Of a stretch of DNA of 46,395 nt, positions 10,071 to 20,697 are shown piece after piece. Location of the stretch: positions 1 to 46,395 of the forward strand of contig JADLAP010000305.1 in the NCBI GenBank assembly GCA_020848195.1, given 5' to 3'. The notes under the pieces were generated by a model. That model did no database searches. It saw nothing but the letters and a program-made list of their open reading frames with translations, and was not told where the DNA came from. The DNA is from Phycisphaeraceae bacterium (GTDB lineage: Bacteria; Planctomycetota; Phycisphaerae; Phycisphaerales; Phycisphaeraceae). The position numbers and the translations under genes are program-made. Position 1 is the stretch's first letter. Each line of letters begins with the position of its first letter.

Positions 10071-10432
10071 TCTTGAGTGCGGCGTTTCTGTTTGCGCAAG
10101 ACAAAAAGAGTTTTAAGCAGGAATACACGGCCACCGAGGTTCAAAAGATTTACGACTATTTCAGCGCCGGGAAGATTTCAACTCTTGCCGATTCTGCAAC
10201 AGTTGCAACGAACGCCGGATTGCGTGACAAATTTCAAGCTCTGTTCCGCGTCCCCGTTGCCAAGCGGGACTCTGTGATCAAGCGCTTTACCCTTACTGCC
10301 AATGAGAAGCTTTTGGTACAAACATTCATGCAGGATGACGCGCGCGCAGCGACGGTAATATTGACGCTGTGGCAAAAACTGGCGCCGGTGGTTGCTGTAC
10401 GCGATACAACAAAAACACTGGCGAAAAAATAA
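10031..10432 (+). CDS. Exported hypothetical protein
   Basis: Signal peptide MRNCRIEVSAAILILSAAFLFA|QDKK; lies between chaperone and tape measure. Confidence 0.6.
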   Translation: MRNCRIEVSAAILILSAAFLFAQDKKSFKQEYTATEVQKIYDYFSAGKISTLADSATVATNAGLRDKFQALFRVPVAKRDSVIKRFTLTANEKLLVQTFMQDDARAATVILTLWQKLAPVVAVRDTTKTLAKK

Positions 10433-11845
10433 ATGGCTTACATTTTAAAATTTCAGGTTGTGGGGGATCAAGAGGCAATCGCCAAAACGAAACGAGTTTA
10501 CTCCGAGGGTGAAAAGAGCGCCACTTCATCGGCGGGTAAAATCAAAGATCGTTTCCGGGATGTCTTCGAGAATGTAACACAAAACGCCACCGGCGCTTTC
10601 GGAAGTGTCGCGGGTGGCTTGTTTAAACTCCCTGGGCCGGCGGGAGTAGCAGCGGCAGCGATTCTTGCCGTGGGCGGCGCCGCCGTGGCAGCGGCGAGCA
10701 AATATGCAGCATCGAATGCTGCGAATGATAAGAATGCGGCCGCGTTTTTGGTTACACTGGAAAAATTGAAAGGAACATTTTCCGGACTGGTTGACACCGT
10801 TGGCAAGGCGGCGGTGGGCGCCTTCGTTGCCCTGGCAGATGCTTTTGGGCAAGCCGCAACTCAGCAAGAAATTTTGCTACGCCAACAACGGGCGTATGAT
10901 GATTTGATTTTGAAAATGGTGGGTGATACTGATGACTTCGTCAAAAAGCTCAACCAAATTATCGACGCCGATGCCAAGCTTGATGAAACAACACTTCTCC
11001 GCGATTACTTCGCCGCATTCGCAGCGGGTAACGTTCAACTTGCGCAGGCTTATGCAAAACAATTGCAACAATTACGCTTAATGCAGACGGCGAGAAAAAA
11101 CCTTGCCGATCTTGAGCGTCGTCAAAGTGTCGGCGCGCAAACAATTGCGAATAAAACAAAAGAAGTAGAACTTGAAAAACAAATCGACGTGAGCCAAGCC
11201 GGACGCAAGGCATTTCTCGAAGGTCGGGCACTGGCAGAAAAAGCTTATGCGGATAATCAAAAACGAAACTTAGACAGGCAAAGCCGAGAAGAAGAATTTC
11301 AAGAATCGCGCCGGAAAGCCGCCGATGAACGAGCGCGGGCAGCATTGCAAGCACAGGAAGCCGCCGCGCGCGCACTGGGCAACACTATGCGCTCGTTTGT
11401 TTTAAGCAGCCTTGAACAGATTGTTTTTGAGGGTGGAAAATTTCATGACATTCTTAAAGAAATCACACGTTCCGCCTTGCGCCTGGGCTTTAGGCTAATC
11501 ACACAAGGAATCTTTGGTGGAGGATTCGAGAATGGCGGCGTATTGGGGCGCATTCCCCAGGCGGCTAATGGAATGCACGTCACCCGGGATTCGCTTATCC
11601 GTGTGGGTGAGAGAAATTTGCCGGAAGTGATTATCCCTCTGGCGCCGGAGAAACGAGCGCGTGCGAACGAACTGCTTGCGCAAAGTGGACTGACCGCAGG
11701 CAATCAAACAATCAATTTCGCGCCGGTGATCTATGCGAACAATGCCGACCGCAATCTTGTGCGTGAGCTGATGGTGCAGTTTAACCGCGAAACCAAGCGC
11801 GGCGCGCGGCTGTTCGCTACAAATCAAAAAAGTAATCGCCGATGA
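10433..11845 (+). CDS. Tape measure protein
   Basis: Hydrophobic segment plus coiled coil; C-terminal FENGGVLG...VGERNLPEVIIPLAPEKRARANELLAQSG motif typical of tape measure proteins. Confidence 0.75.
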   Translation: MAYILKFQVVGDQEAIAKTKRVYSEGEKSATSSAGKIKDRFRDVFENVTQNATGAFGSVAGGLFKLPGPAGVAAAAILAVGGAAVAAASKYAASNAANDKNAAAFLVTLEKLKGTFSGLVDTVGKAAVGAFVALADAFGQAATQQEILLRQQRAYDDLILKMVGDTDDFVKKLNQIIDADAKLDETTLLRDYFAAFAAGNVQLAQAYAKQLQQLRLMQTARKNLADLERRQSVGAQTIANKTKEVELEKQIDVSQAGRKAFLEGRALAEKAYADNQKRNLDRQSREEEFQESRRKAADERARAALQAQEAAARALGNTMRSFVLSSLEQIVFEGGKFHDILKEITRSALRLGFRLITQGIFGGGFENGGVLGRIPQAANGMHVTRDSLIRVGERNLPEVIIPLAPEKRARANELLAQSGLTAGNQTINFAPVIYANNADRNLVRELMVQFNRETKRGARLFATNQKSNRR

Positions 11846-13845
11846 AAACGACTTCGACAAATTACAACACCTACAACCTGGCGAACAGTAAGCCAGTATG
11901 GATTGCAATTTTTACGGATCTGCCGGCGAGTAGTGGCAAACATTGCAGCGCCAGTTTTCTAAGCATGGATGCCAATTTTCAGCGCACTATCATTGGTTTG
12001 AATTATCATTCGATTTCAATTGACCGACTTGAACCAAGCACGGACTTGAACAATGAGTATGAAATAATTTTCCAAGACCAGGACTTGGCCTTCACGCAAG
12101 CGATGACAGACGATAATATTTTTGGGCGGAGTGTCACGATCAAGCTTGGATTCGCCGAGATTGCGGAGACGGATTTTCTCACGCTCCCAACTTTAACCGT
12201 GACCGATGTTGAACTTTTGTCGGATATGCTTTCTTGGCGTGTGCGGGCGCAGGGAGCGCTTTTCAATCTCAATCAAAAAATATTTCGCGGGCTTCCACAG
12301 ACGTTACTCAATGGTGACATTGTGACCGGCGCAGCGACAATCAATGTTGATTCAACAACAGGTTTTCGTGACCCTACTTCGCCGGCATTGCCGACGTACA
12401 TAAAAGCTTGTGTGTTGATAGATGGTGAATTGAAAAGCTACACGGGTTTAACGGGAACATCATTCACCGGATGCGCGACGATTGGGGACACTGGCGATGT
12501 TGATCATTTTGACAATGCCGTTGTCAAGCAAGCCTTCGCCTTTTGCTGTGATTCATTGACGGCAGCGCTTCATGTGCTCATGACCACTGACGCCGGCGCG
12601 AACGGTTTTTATGATTTGCAGATTGCCGGGTTTGGTTTTGGAATTAGTGCGAACTCTGTCAACTATCCAAGCATTGAAAAGCTTGGCTATAAAATTTTCA
12701 ACATCGAAGAGTTTTCGGATTTATCGGCCACCGGCACGGCGTACCTTTTCGCGTTTCAAGAAGAAGATGGTCTGCAATGGCTCGAAGAGAATTGCCTGGG
12801 GCCAGGGATTTGTTACCTGTTCGTGAATAGTTCGGGATTGCTTGATGTTGATGCTGTTGACCAATTTTGGGATTTAGAAAATTGGAGCGCAATCAAAACA
12901 CTCAGCAACGACGAAATTTTTTCAGCGAGCTTTAATTTTGATTCCGTGGTCAATTGGATCGAAACGCATTATAAGCGCAGCCCGATCAATAGCTCATACG
13001 CCAAGCGCCTACAACTTGAGCTTGACGACAGCGTTTCAGAATACGGCCGGACAGCGACGCCGTTCGTTTATCGTTTGGCCGGCAATCCTTTTGCGGATAC
13101 GCTTTTGAATGCAGGAACGCCACGTCATTTCTATTGGGCAAGGCGAATCTTTAACAGCTACGGCGACATTACTGGCCGCATAAAATTTGAAACGAGCTAC
13201 AAAAATTTAGTGCTCGACGTAAACGACCGCATCGAAATCACTTTTGACAATTTGCCGGAATTAACCGCTGGTACGCGCGGCTGGACAAGTAAAAAGGCAA
13301 TCGTCACGGGAATTTCGATTGACTTTGCGGGCCTGGTTACGATTGAGGCCGACACGCATGAACTTTTCACGCGGCTTGATCAATTGAGCGGCAGCAATTG
13401 GTCTGTGAGTGAAGTGCTGCAAGCCAACATCGACGATACGGCTGTTGCCTACAGCACAGATAAAACGATCACCATCGAGGCCGCCGATGCCTATTTCGAT
13501 AATACGGCGGATTCATTCGACGCCGACTTGGTTGTTTTCTTTGTTGAGGTGGCTGAACAAGCGACGGGAGCGGTTACCGATGCTTTGTTAGGTTTGCGGG
13601 CGCAAGTTTTTTATTCGGGCAACATCATCACCCAGGATGATAAAAATTATGTGCACTTCAATCCACAGGGCAGCGCGACATTGAGCATTCCTATTTACTT
13701 GTGGGTGACCAATGCGCCCACGAGTATTATCACTGCTAAACTCGATTGGTTTTACCGCAGCGAATCAGCGCCGGACGATCAACCAGTGATCACTTTAAAG
13801 AAATTGTGGTTTGTGACCTTTAACCGTGATATGAGCATAAGCTAA
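11842..13845 (+). CDS. Distal tail / baseplate-like protein
   Basis: 667-aa ORF after tape measure. Confidence 0.55.
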   Translation: MKTTSTNYNTYNLANSKPVWIAIFTDLPASSGKHCSASFLSMDANFQRTIIGLNYHSISIDRLEPSTDLNNEYEIIFQDQDLAFTQAMTDDNIFGRSVTIKLGFAEIAETDFLTLPTLTVTDVELLSDMLSWRVRAQGALFNLNQKIFRGLPQTLLNGDIVTGAATINVDSTTGFRDPTSPALPTYIKACVLIDGELKSYTGLTGTSFTGCATIGDTGDVDHFDNAVVKQAFAFCCDSLTAALHVLMTTDAGANGFYDLQIAGFGFGISANSVNYPSIEKLGYKIFNIEEFSDLSATGTAYLFAFQEEDGLQWLEENCLGPGICYLFVNSSGLLDVDAVDQFWDLENWSAIKTLSNDEIFSASFNFDSVVNWIETHYKRSPINSSYAKRLQLELDDSVSEYGRTATPFVYRLAGNPFADTLLNAGTPRHFYWARRIFNSYGDITGRIKFETSYKNLVLDVNDRIEITFDNLPELTAGTRGWTSKKAIVTGISIDFAGLVTIEADTHELFTRLDQLSGSNWSVSEVLQANIDDTAVAYSTDKTITIEAADAYFDNTADSFDADLVVFFVEVAEQATGAVTDALLGLRAQVFYSGNIITQDDKNYVHFNPQGSATLSIPIYLWVTNAPTSIITAKLDWFYRSESAPDDQPVITLKKLWFVTFNRDMSIS

Positions 13846-13846
13846 A

Positions 13847-14851
13847 ATGGCAGCACCAAGAATTTTATACAACACTGATATTACGATCAATTTCGACCGT
13901 GGCTTGAGCGTGTACGACTTAACCCAACGCCAAGTCAGCTCGATCAATGACAACCCTTTCACCGGCGCGCGGCAACGGTTGATTTTTTTTTCGCAGTATG
14001 ATCTTGGCATACGTTGCGGCTATGCGAGCGCTGATTTACGCAATCAGCTTCTTGCGCTGTGGAATTATATCAAGACGGGCAATACGCTTTCTTTTTGGCA
14101 TGACCCCGACCTTAAAGGGGTGTGGACGTATGAAGGGAAAAGCCTGAATGATAACGAAGGCAACGCGCCAACTACGGCAACAGGTACAATGTCGTACCAG
14201 ACTGGGAAGTATGGTCTCGGCCTGAGCATCACCAACCAAACGGTCTACTATGCGGCCAGCACATATTTTGCGACCGCGCCGACAAAAGGAACGATTGCCT
14301 TTTGGTTCGCGCCGGCGTTCGTGGTGAGCAGCAATTCCTCGAATCATACTCTTTTCCAACTCGACGGCGCGAGCGGGCTTGGGGTCATGGCTGCCTATTG
14401 GACTTCGATCAATACCATTGTTTGGGGAGTAAACAACAGCGCCGGCGGAACGCCGTTTACAATCGGCGGCAGCGTTTCGACACTTTTGCAAAATGAGTTT
14501 CATCACTATGCTTTCACGTGGGACAGCACAATTGCCAACGGTGGGAAATATTATCTCGACGGGGTCTTGGTGCAGACTTCAAGCAATTCATCTTTCACGA
14601 TCCGCAACATTGCAACAAACTTTCGAGTCGGTTATGATGCGACCGATTACGCCAATGGCACTTTCGATGATTTGTTGATTCGGAGTGATGTTCTTTCAGA
14701 TTTTGAAATCACTCAACTGGCACGCACTTCTCTTTGGAACCGGCGGAATTATTTTGCAAGCCTTATGACCGATGACATGCAATTCAATGCTTCACCAATC
14801 GCCGGAACGCCAAATTTCGACATTGAAATGAATTTCAAAGAGGTGGTATAG
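13847..14851 (+). CDS. Tail protein with LamG / concanavalin A-like lectin domain
   Basis: GTIAFWFAPAF...HTLFQLDG...EFHHYAFTWDS...GGKYYLDGVLVQTS...FRVGYDATDYANGTFDDLLIRSDVLSDFEI. Confidence 0.7.
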   Translation: MAAPRILYNTDITINFDRGLSVYDLTQRQVSSINDNPFTGARQRLIFFSQYDLGIRCGYASADLRNQLLALWNYIKTGNTLSFWHDPDLKGVWTYEGKSLNDNEGNAPTTATGTMSYQTGKYGLGLSITNQTVYYAASTYFATAPTKGTIAFWFAPAFVVSSNSSNHTLFQLDGASGLGVMAAYWTSINTIVWGVNNSAGGTPFTIGGSVSTLLQNEFHHYAFTWDSTIANGGKYYLDGVLVQTSSNSSFTIRNIATNFRVGYDATDYANGTFDDLLIRSDVLSDFEITQLARTSLWNRRNYFASLMTDDMQFNASPIAGTPNFDIEMNFKEVV

Positions 14852-17800
14852 TGAAAAATCTAATTAGGCTCCTCGCTGTAACCTTAACCCTGTGGGCGCC
14901 TGGTTTACTCCTTTCCCAGTCGCCCACAGATTTTTCGTCGTTGGTGGGTGTCTTTAAAAAACCGAATGGGCAACCGCAACCCGGCTTACGTGTGACATTT
15001 TCTCGCAATACTCTCAACGGGGTGCTCATTAACTTGGGGCCGGTGAGCTATCATACGAATAACGACGGAAAGCTTTTTACTGCCGATGGTGATACGATAA
15101 AATTTTATCGCTTGAGCACGGTTTACGTGGAGTGCAATGTTGCGGGGTACAATGTTCCTGGTGGCGTGCAAATACAAATTCCGGATGATTCGACTTTTGA
15201 TTTAGCCGCGCTGCAGCCGCCGACGCCTTTTACTGGTTCGCATTTCAATATTTTTTCCAAGATCAAAACCATTACCGGCACTTATCCAATCGCCGACGCA
15301 CAGAATGATTCTCTCGCTTTGGTTTCGACTGATAATAGCATCGGCATTGCGGGCACGGCATCGACGGACCGCATAGATTTCACCATTCCGGCGCTTTCGA
15401 TCACCGATGCCAAGATTGCAAATGCAGCCGGCATTGCGCTGTCAAAGTTGGCAACCGGCAGCACAGGACAAATTCTCGTGGGCGATGGGACGGGGGTTTT
15501 GACATACAGAACGCTGGCCGGCGATGCGACGATCACATCTCTTGGCGTGTTAAGCGTGGTAGACGATTCGCATAACCACACAACCAGCACGATTTCAGGC
15601 CTGGACGCATCGAATGATTTCACGAGCGGTTTTTTGCCGGTGGCCCGCGGCGGCCTCGGGCAATCCATTTCGAGCCTGAACAATGGGCGCTTGATTGTTT
15701 CGAGCGGTGGTGTTATCGGTGAGCGCAGCGCCCTGGCCAGCAATGCCCTTGTGGTTGGCGACGCGACATCAGCCGTTACCGTACTGCCCCTGGGCACGGC
15801 CAATTACATCGTAGGCATGAATAGCGGCGGCAGTGCGAACGAATACAAGCAATTTCTCGGAACATCAAATCAGATAACCTTAACGCCGGGGGCCAGCTCG
15901 TTGACGTTCAGCTTGCCGCAGTCGATTGCAACAAGTTCACTCGTGCAATTCAAGCGGGCGTTGCTGGACACTTTGCGATTTTCTGACAATGGGGGCATCA
16001 TTGCAAACGACGATACGCTCTATTTTTATGATAACTCCGGCGTGTTCCAATTCAAGCTTGCCCTGGACAATCCACCCACGGCAGGTTTTGTTTTAAAGGC
16101 GGGCGCCGGGCGTGTAGTGACATTTCAGGCAGACGCAACCGGCGGCGGCGGGGGAGGCGGAACATCTTTCCGCGTGCGTGATGACGGGAGCTTGATTTCT
16201 TCGGCATTGCAGTCAATCGATTTTCGCGGTGGCTTGCAGGCCGTGGCGGCCGCGGCCGATTCACTCAATATTTTCGTCATTGGCTCTGACGGAATTAAAG
16301 CCGACACTGACACCTTACGGATCATCATGGCTTCCAACAGCGGCCTTTACGCGAAGGCGGGCAGCGGGGCGCTTGATTCATTGATGATTTATTTGAATGG
16401 CAGTACGTTGGAAAAAACCGCGACCGGCTTGCGGATTGCCGCCGGCGGCGTCTCCTCAAATGAGTTGGCGTCGATCACCTCGGCGCAACTCGCGGGCAAG
16501 ATCACTAATGAAACCGGCAGCGGCCTGGCCGTGTTCGGAACTTCCCCCACTATCACCACGCCGACGATTTCAGGCGCGATAGCGTTTCCTTCCGGGGTGC
16601 GCCAAACGTTCGCGCCCGATGCTACGCTTGCTGGCCTAAATTGGGGTTCACTCGCGGCAGACCCGTCAAGTCCGGCCAATGGCGATGTTTGGTATAGGAC
16701 AGATACCGGAAAATTTCGTGGCCGGCAGAATGGGAGCAACGTTGATTTCATTGGAGCGGCAACGGCCGCTTGGTCAAGCTTGACCGCGCCAACCAGCGCC
16801 GTTTCGCTGGTGTCCAATGCCGACGCTGAGACGGTTACTTTCTCCATGCAATCAAGTTTTTCGTCCGGATCGATGGTTACAATTGAGCAAGCCACCGGCA
16901 ACCCCACGGGCGGTATTCTCTTTGACATCAACACGAATGATGCAGACGTTATCCCATTGCGCTTCACCGCGGGCGGCACGACGAACGGCGTGCAGATGAG
17001 TAGCGTGGGCGTGCTCTCCCCTATTGGATTTGGCGGCATTGACGCCAACACTTACAAAGGCAACGAAGAAATTGCGGACGTTGACATCATTGATGACCTC
17101 AAATTGCAAATGATCACCGTTGCTGATAGCGCGGCGGCGAACGGGTTTTTCTCAGCGAACGTCATTCAGTTTTGGGTAAACGACGCCGATACCTCGATAA
17201 GGGCGAAGGCTAAAACATCAAGTGGAAATTATGTCAATGTCGAGCTTGGCGGCGGGAGCGGCGGAGGAGGAAGTTTCGATCAAGCCGGAAATTATACTTT
17301 AACGGGACAATGGAATTTCATCAGCGCTGAAATTCTCGGCGCGAATGCCTTACGGCTCGAGGGCACGACCGACAACAACATTTACAACATCATCGCCACC
17401 GATGACCCCACGAGCGCGAGCGCAACATTTAAGCTTCCCAATCTCGCCGGATCATCTACGGTTTACTTTGTAACCGATGCCACAAAGATAACTGACCTTG
17501 ATGGCCTCGGACTTTCAATCAGCGGCACGGCATTGACCTTTGACCCGACCGAACTTTCGAGCGGAGCGATAGCCGGAACAAAAATCGCGTTTAGTGATCC
17601 GGACGGCAATTTCACGGCGACCGACATTGACGCGGCAGTTGCTGAATTTGATGACGTGATAAACGGAGGTTTGCCAAACGCCACTACGGGAAAAGTAGAT
17701 TGGTCGCAATTGGTCAATGTTCCGGCAGGCTTTGCCGATGGCGCTGATGATACGGGTGGCGGCGGAGGAAGCGGCGATTTTAGAGTACGGGATGACGGCA

Positions 17801-20697
17801 ATGCCGTTTCAGTGTCGCCGGCCAGTATTGACTTTCGTGGCGGCTTGCAAGTCACCGAACCGGCAGCCGATTCGCTCGAAGTGAAAATTTTGTCAGGCAA
17901 TGGATTGGTTGCGCTCACAGATTCAATAAAAGTTTTGCGTAAGGCCAATCGTTCGGGCTTGGCCTTCGTTTCAGATTCCATGTTTGTTGCGGCTTTGGAT
18001 TCATCGCATATTTCCGGGATTGTTTCATCTGATATTATTGACGGTTCAATTTTGACGGCTGATTTAGCCAATTCGGTAGCCGACTCTAACAAAATTAAAA
18101 CTGCACACATTACGTCTCTGGGCATTAAAGACGGGAATGTTAATACGGCCGATCTTGCCGCGAGCGCTGTAACCGGGGCGAAGATTGCCAGCAACACAAT
18201 TGACGGAACCAAGATAGCACTCGGCAGCGATGCTCAGGGCGATGTGATGTATTATAACGGGACTGATTGGGTAAGGCTTGCGGCAGGAACGTCCGGACAA
18301 TTTTTTAAAACCAATGGCGCTGGCGCCAATCCGGCCTGGGCGACAGTGAGCGGCGGCGGGGGTTCGGCTGATTTTGATTTTGGTTTTTTTATGCTGGATG
18401 CCGTTCAAAGCACAGATATTAGTAACGGTGACCATGTAAAATGGCAGGCGGTTGCGGGTTTATCGGGAACTACGATTGTGATGGATACATCAACAACGTA
18501 TTCAGCAACAAACAATGCGGCCAGTATGGGACGGTTTACCGTAACTGAAAATGCCAATTACACCATCCGGGCAGTTTTACGAGTTAACTTTTCGGTTACT
18601 CCATCGTCGCCGTTTGAATTTCAAATTTATGACGCTACCAACGGCGCGGCCAAAACAAACAGCACCACGGGGACATTGCTTTCGAGTGAGGGTGCAAATA
18701 GCGACTACACGTCTGTTTATGAAGCAGTGTACTACGGCCCGCTGGTGACAAGCGTAAAATATGAGATCCGCTTAACGGCAACGACAAATTTAAGCGGGAT
18801 TCGGATTCCTAACACATTTCTATATATCACGAAAATGTCAGCCAGTAGTTCAAGCTCGGGCGACATTACTTCTGTGGTTGCTGGCGATGGATTGAAGGGC
18901 GGTGCAACTTCAGGCGATGCAACTCTTGACGTTAATCCCAAATTGTCGGGCGTGGGACGATTGGCTATTACCAGCGATTCGCTTTTTGTTAATGTAAACT
19001 CGATTGACTCGACACGAACAATTGACGGCGCTCTGATAAATTCAGATATTCGCGTTGCAACCCTTGATTCAACGCGATACAAACAACTTGCGATTTCAGC
19101 GGGTGATATTAACGATGGGGCAATTTTAAATTCTAAATATGCGGCCAGTTCAATTACCGCGGCAAAAATGGCGAATGGTGATCATGGCGATTTCACCTAT
19201 ACCAGCAACGTTGCAGCAATTGATGCCGATGCGGTTTTGTGGAATGAAATTGGAGACGCGGGCAGCGATGCAACGATTGCAATGGGCGCCCATGAAACTG
19301 ATTTAACTTCAACGATAGATGCCAGTGGGGAAGCTGTTTTAACGATCACAAACACAGACGCAGACGCAGCAAATGACAATGCTTTAATTGACTTGCGGCA
19401 TAATGATGGTGCAGATGCTAACGTGTTTTATTTGCGCATGATTGGTGATAACGATGGTACGCCAACCAATGACTTTCTCTTTTCGCAGGCCGGGTTTACC
19501 TCAACTTTGCCAGTGAATGTTCCCGCTGAGGTCTATGATGCAACGGGTTGGAATGGCGACACCGGCGCGCCACAAAAAGATGCAGTGCGCGATGAAATGG
19601 AAAATCGGCAACCGCTGGACGCCGATTTAACTGACTTGGCTGATGGTTCGTTGACCGGGACAAAGATAGGATTCGCAGACACCGATAATAATTTTACTGC
19701 TACTGATCTTCAGACGGCTATTGAAGAGCTGGACGATGTGATCAATGGCGGAGTCCCAAACTCAGCGACAGCAAAAGTAGACTGGAGTCAATTGACTAAC
19801 GTTCCGGCCGGTTTTGCGGATGGAACCGATGACGGCGCAGGTGGCGGTTATGCAACGATTCAAGAAGAAGGCAGCGGACTTACACAACGCACAACGCTTA
19901 ATTTTATCGGTTCAAGTTTTACAGCGGCGGATAATTCTGGCGCGTCGAAAACGGAGTTGACCGCAGATAGTGACTTAGATGCGCTGGCAAGCAATTCCAC
20001 AAATGGTCTATGGGCACGAACGGGTAGCGGTACTGGTGCAGCGCGGACAATCACCGGCACGACAAATCAAATAACTGTTACCAATGGCGACGGCGTTTCA
20101 GGCAACCCGACGATTGACATTGGAGCGAATGTTCTGACCAACGCTTCAACTCATACATTGACCAACAAAACGTATGACACGCAAGGGACGGGAAATGTTT
20201 TCGGTGATATTTCTGAGTTTGATCTCGGTCCAGAATTATGGGTTCGCCAGAGCTCGACGCTCGATTCGGCTTATGTGGGCACGAACGTCAAACGCTTCTC
20301 ATTTCAATTCGATGCGTCCACCGATGAAATTGTTAGATGCTCATTTCGCTTGCCGTCCTACACGGCGACTTCAACCACATTTGACCTTGTAATTTTTTGG
20401 TACTCGGCCGCGGCAACGAGCGGTTCAGCCGTATTTGGATTGGCCGAAGCCAACAGCGCGGCCGCAGCGAACTTTGACCCGGCACTTTCTGCGATTACCT
20501 ACACGCAAACAACAACGAGCGGCTCAGCGGGCAACATCAATTCAACTACAATTTCACTTTCATCGCCGGGATGGGCGGCAGGTGATTTGGTAACTCTGTA
20601 TTTGCGCCGCGATGCTGATGGCACGGGCGGAACTGATTCCATGACCGGCGACGCAATTATGATTGGTGCAACCGGTAAAATTTCGGTGACTAAATGA
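14851..20697 (+). CDS. Large tail fibre / receptor-binding protein (1948 aa), with N-terminal signal-peptide-like sequence; GTG start
   Basis: Gly-rich linkers, duplicated modules (FRVRDDG...DFRGGLQ; DDVINGG(L/V)PN...KVDWSQL.NVPAGFADG) and fibre-like repeats. Confidence 0.75.
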   Translation: MKNLIRLLAVTLTLWAPGLLLSQSPTDFSSLVGVFKKPNGQPQPGLRVTFSRNTLNGVLINLGPVSYHTNNDGKLFTADGDTIKFYRLSTVYVECNVAGYNVPGGVQIQIPDDSTFDLAALQPPTPFTGSHFNIFSKIKTITGTYPIADAQNDSLALVSTDNSIGIAGTASTDRIDFTIPALSITDAKIANAAGIALSKLATGSTGQILVGDGTGVLTYRTLAGDATITSLGVLSVVDDSHNHTTSTISGLDASNDFTSGFLPVARGGLGQSISSLNNGRLIVSSGGVIGERSALASNALVVGDATSAVTVLPLGTANYIVGMNSGGSANEYKQFLGTSNQITLTPGASSLTFSLPQSIATSSLVQFKRALLDTLRFSDNGGIIANDDTLYFYDNSGVFQFKLALDNPPTAGFVLKAGAGRVVTFQADATGGGGGGGTSFRVRDDGSLISSALQSIDFRGGLQAVAAAADSLNIFVIGSDGIKADTDTLRIIMASNSGLYAKAGSGALDSLMIYLNGSTLEKTATGLRIAAGGVSSNELASITSAQLAGKITNETGSGLAVFGTSPTITTPTISGAIAFPSGVRQTFAPDATLAGLNWGSLAADPSSPANGDVWYRTDTGKFRGRQNGSNVDFIGAATAAWSSLTAPTSAVSLVSNADAETVTFSMQSSFSSGSMVTIEQATGNPTGGILFDINTNDADVIPLRFTAGGTTNGVQMSSVGVLSPIGFGGIDANTYKGNEEIADVDIIDDLKLQMITVADSAAANGFFSANVIQFWVNDADTSIRAKAKTSSGNYVNVELGGGSGGGGSFDQAGNYTLTGQWNFISAEILGANALRLEGTTDNNIYNIIATDDPTSASATFKLPNLAGSSTVYFVTDATKITDLDGLGLSISGTALTFDPTELSSGAIAGTKIAFSDPDGNFTATDIDAAVAEFDDVINGGLPNATTGKVDWSQLVNVPAGFADGADDTGGGGGSGDFRVRDDGNAVSVSPASIDFRGGLQVTEPAADSLEVKILSGNGLVALTDSIKVLRKANRSGLAFVSDSMFVAALDSSHISGIVSSDIIDGSILTADLANSVADSNKIKTAHITSLGIKDGNVNTADLAASAVTGAKIASNTIDGTKIALGSDAQGDVMYYNGTDWVRLAAGTSGQFFKTNGAGANPAWATVSGGGGSADFDFGFFMLDAVQSTDISNGDHVKWQAVAGLSGTTIVMDTSTTYSATNNAASMGRFTVTENANYTIRAVLRVNFSVTPSSPFEFQIYDATNGAAKTNSTTGTLLSSEGANSDYTSVYEAVYYGPLVTSVKYEIRLTATTNLSGIRIPNTFLYITKMSASSSSSGDITSVVAGDGLKGGATSGDATLDVNPKLSGVGRLAITSDSLFVNVNSIDSTRTIDGALINSDIRVATLDSTRYKQLAISAGDINDGAILNSKYAASSITAAKMANGDHGDFTYTSNVAAIDADAVLWNEIGDAGSDATIAMGAHETDLTSTIDASGEAVLTITNTDADAANDNALIDLRHNDGADANVFYLRMIGDNDGTPTNDFLFSQAGFTSTLPVNVPAEVYDATGWNGDTGAPQKDAVRDEMENRQPLDADLTDLADGSLTGTKIGFADTDNNFTATDLQTAIEELDDVINGGVPNSATAKVDWSQLTNVPAGFADGTDDGAGGGYATIQEEGSGLTQRTTLNFIGSSFTAADNSGASKTELTADSDLDALASNSTNGLWARTGSGTGAARTITGTTNQITVTNGDGVSGNPTIDIGANVLTNASTHTLTNKTYDTQGTGNVFGDISEFDLGPELWVRQSSTLDSAYVGTNVKRFSFQFDASTDEIVRCSFRLPSYTATSTTFDLVIFWYSAAATSGSAVFGLAEANSAAAANFDPALSAITYTQTTTSGSAGNINSTTISLSSPGWAAGDLVTLYLRRDADGTGGTDSMTGDAIMIGATGKISVTK

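Noticed and set aside
14508-14524. Second parS-like site (ctttcacgtgggac)
   Set aside because: Only the core TTTCACGTG matches and the dyad is broken; it lies inside a coding gene.
15282-20060. Many long antisense ORFs in the fibre gene (for example 15282..15803 -, 16389..17051 -, 17463..18212 -)
   Set aside because: Low-complexity Ala/Pro/Ser-rich antisense shadow of a repetitive Gly/Ser/Thr fibre gene; no RBS pattern.
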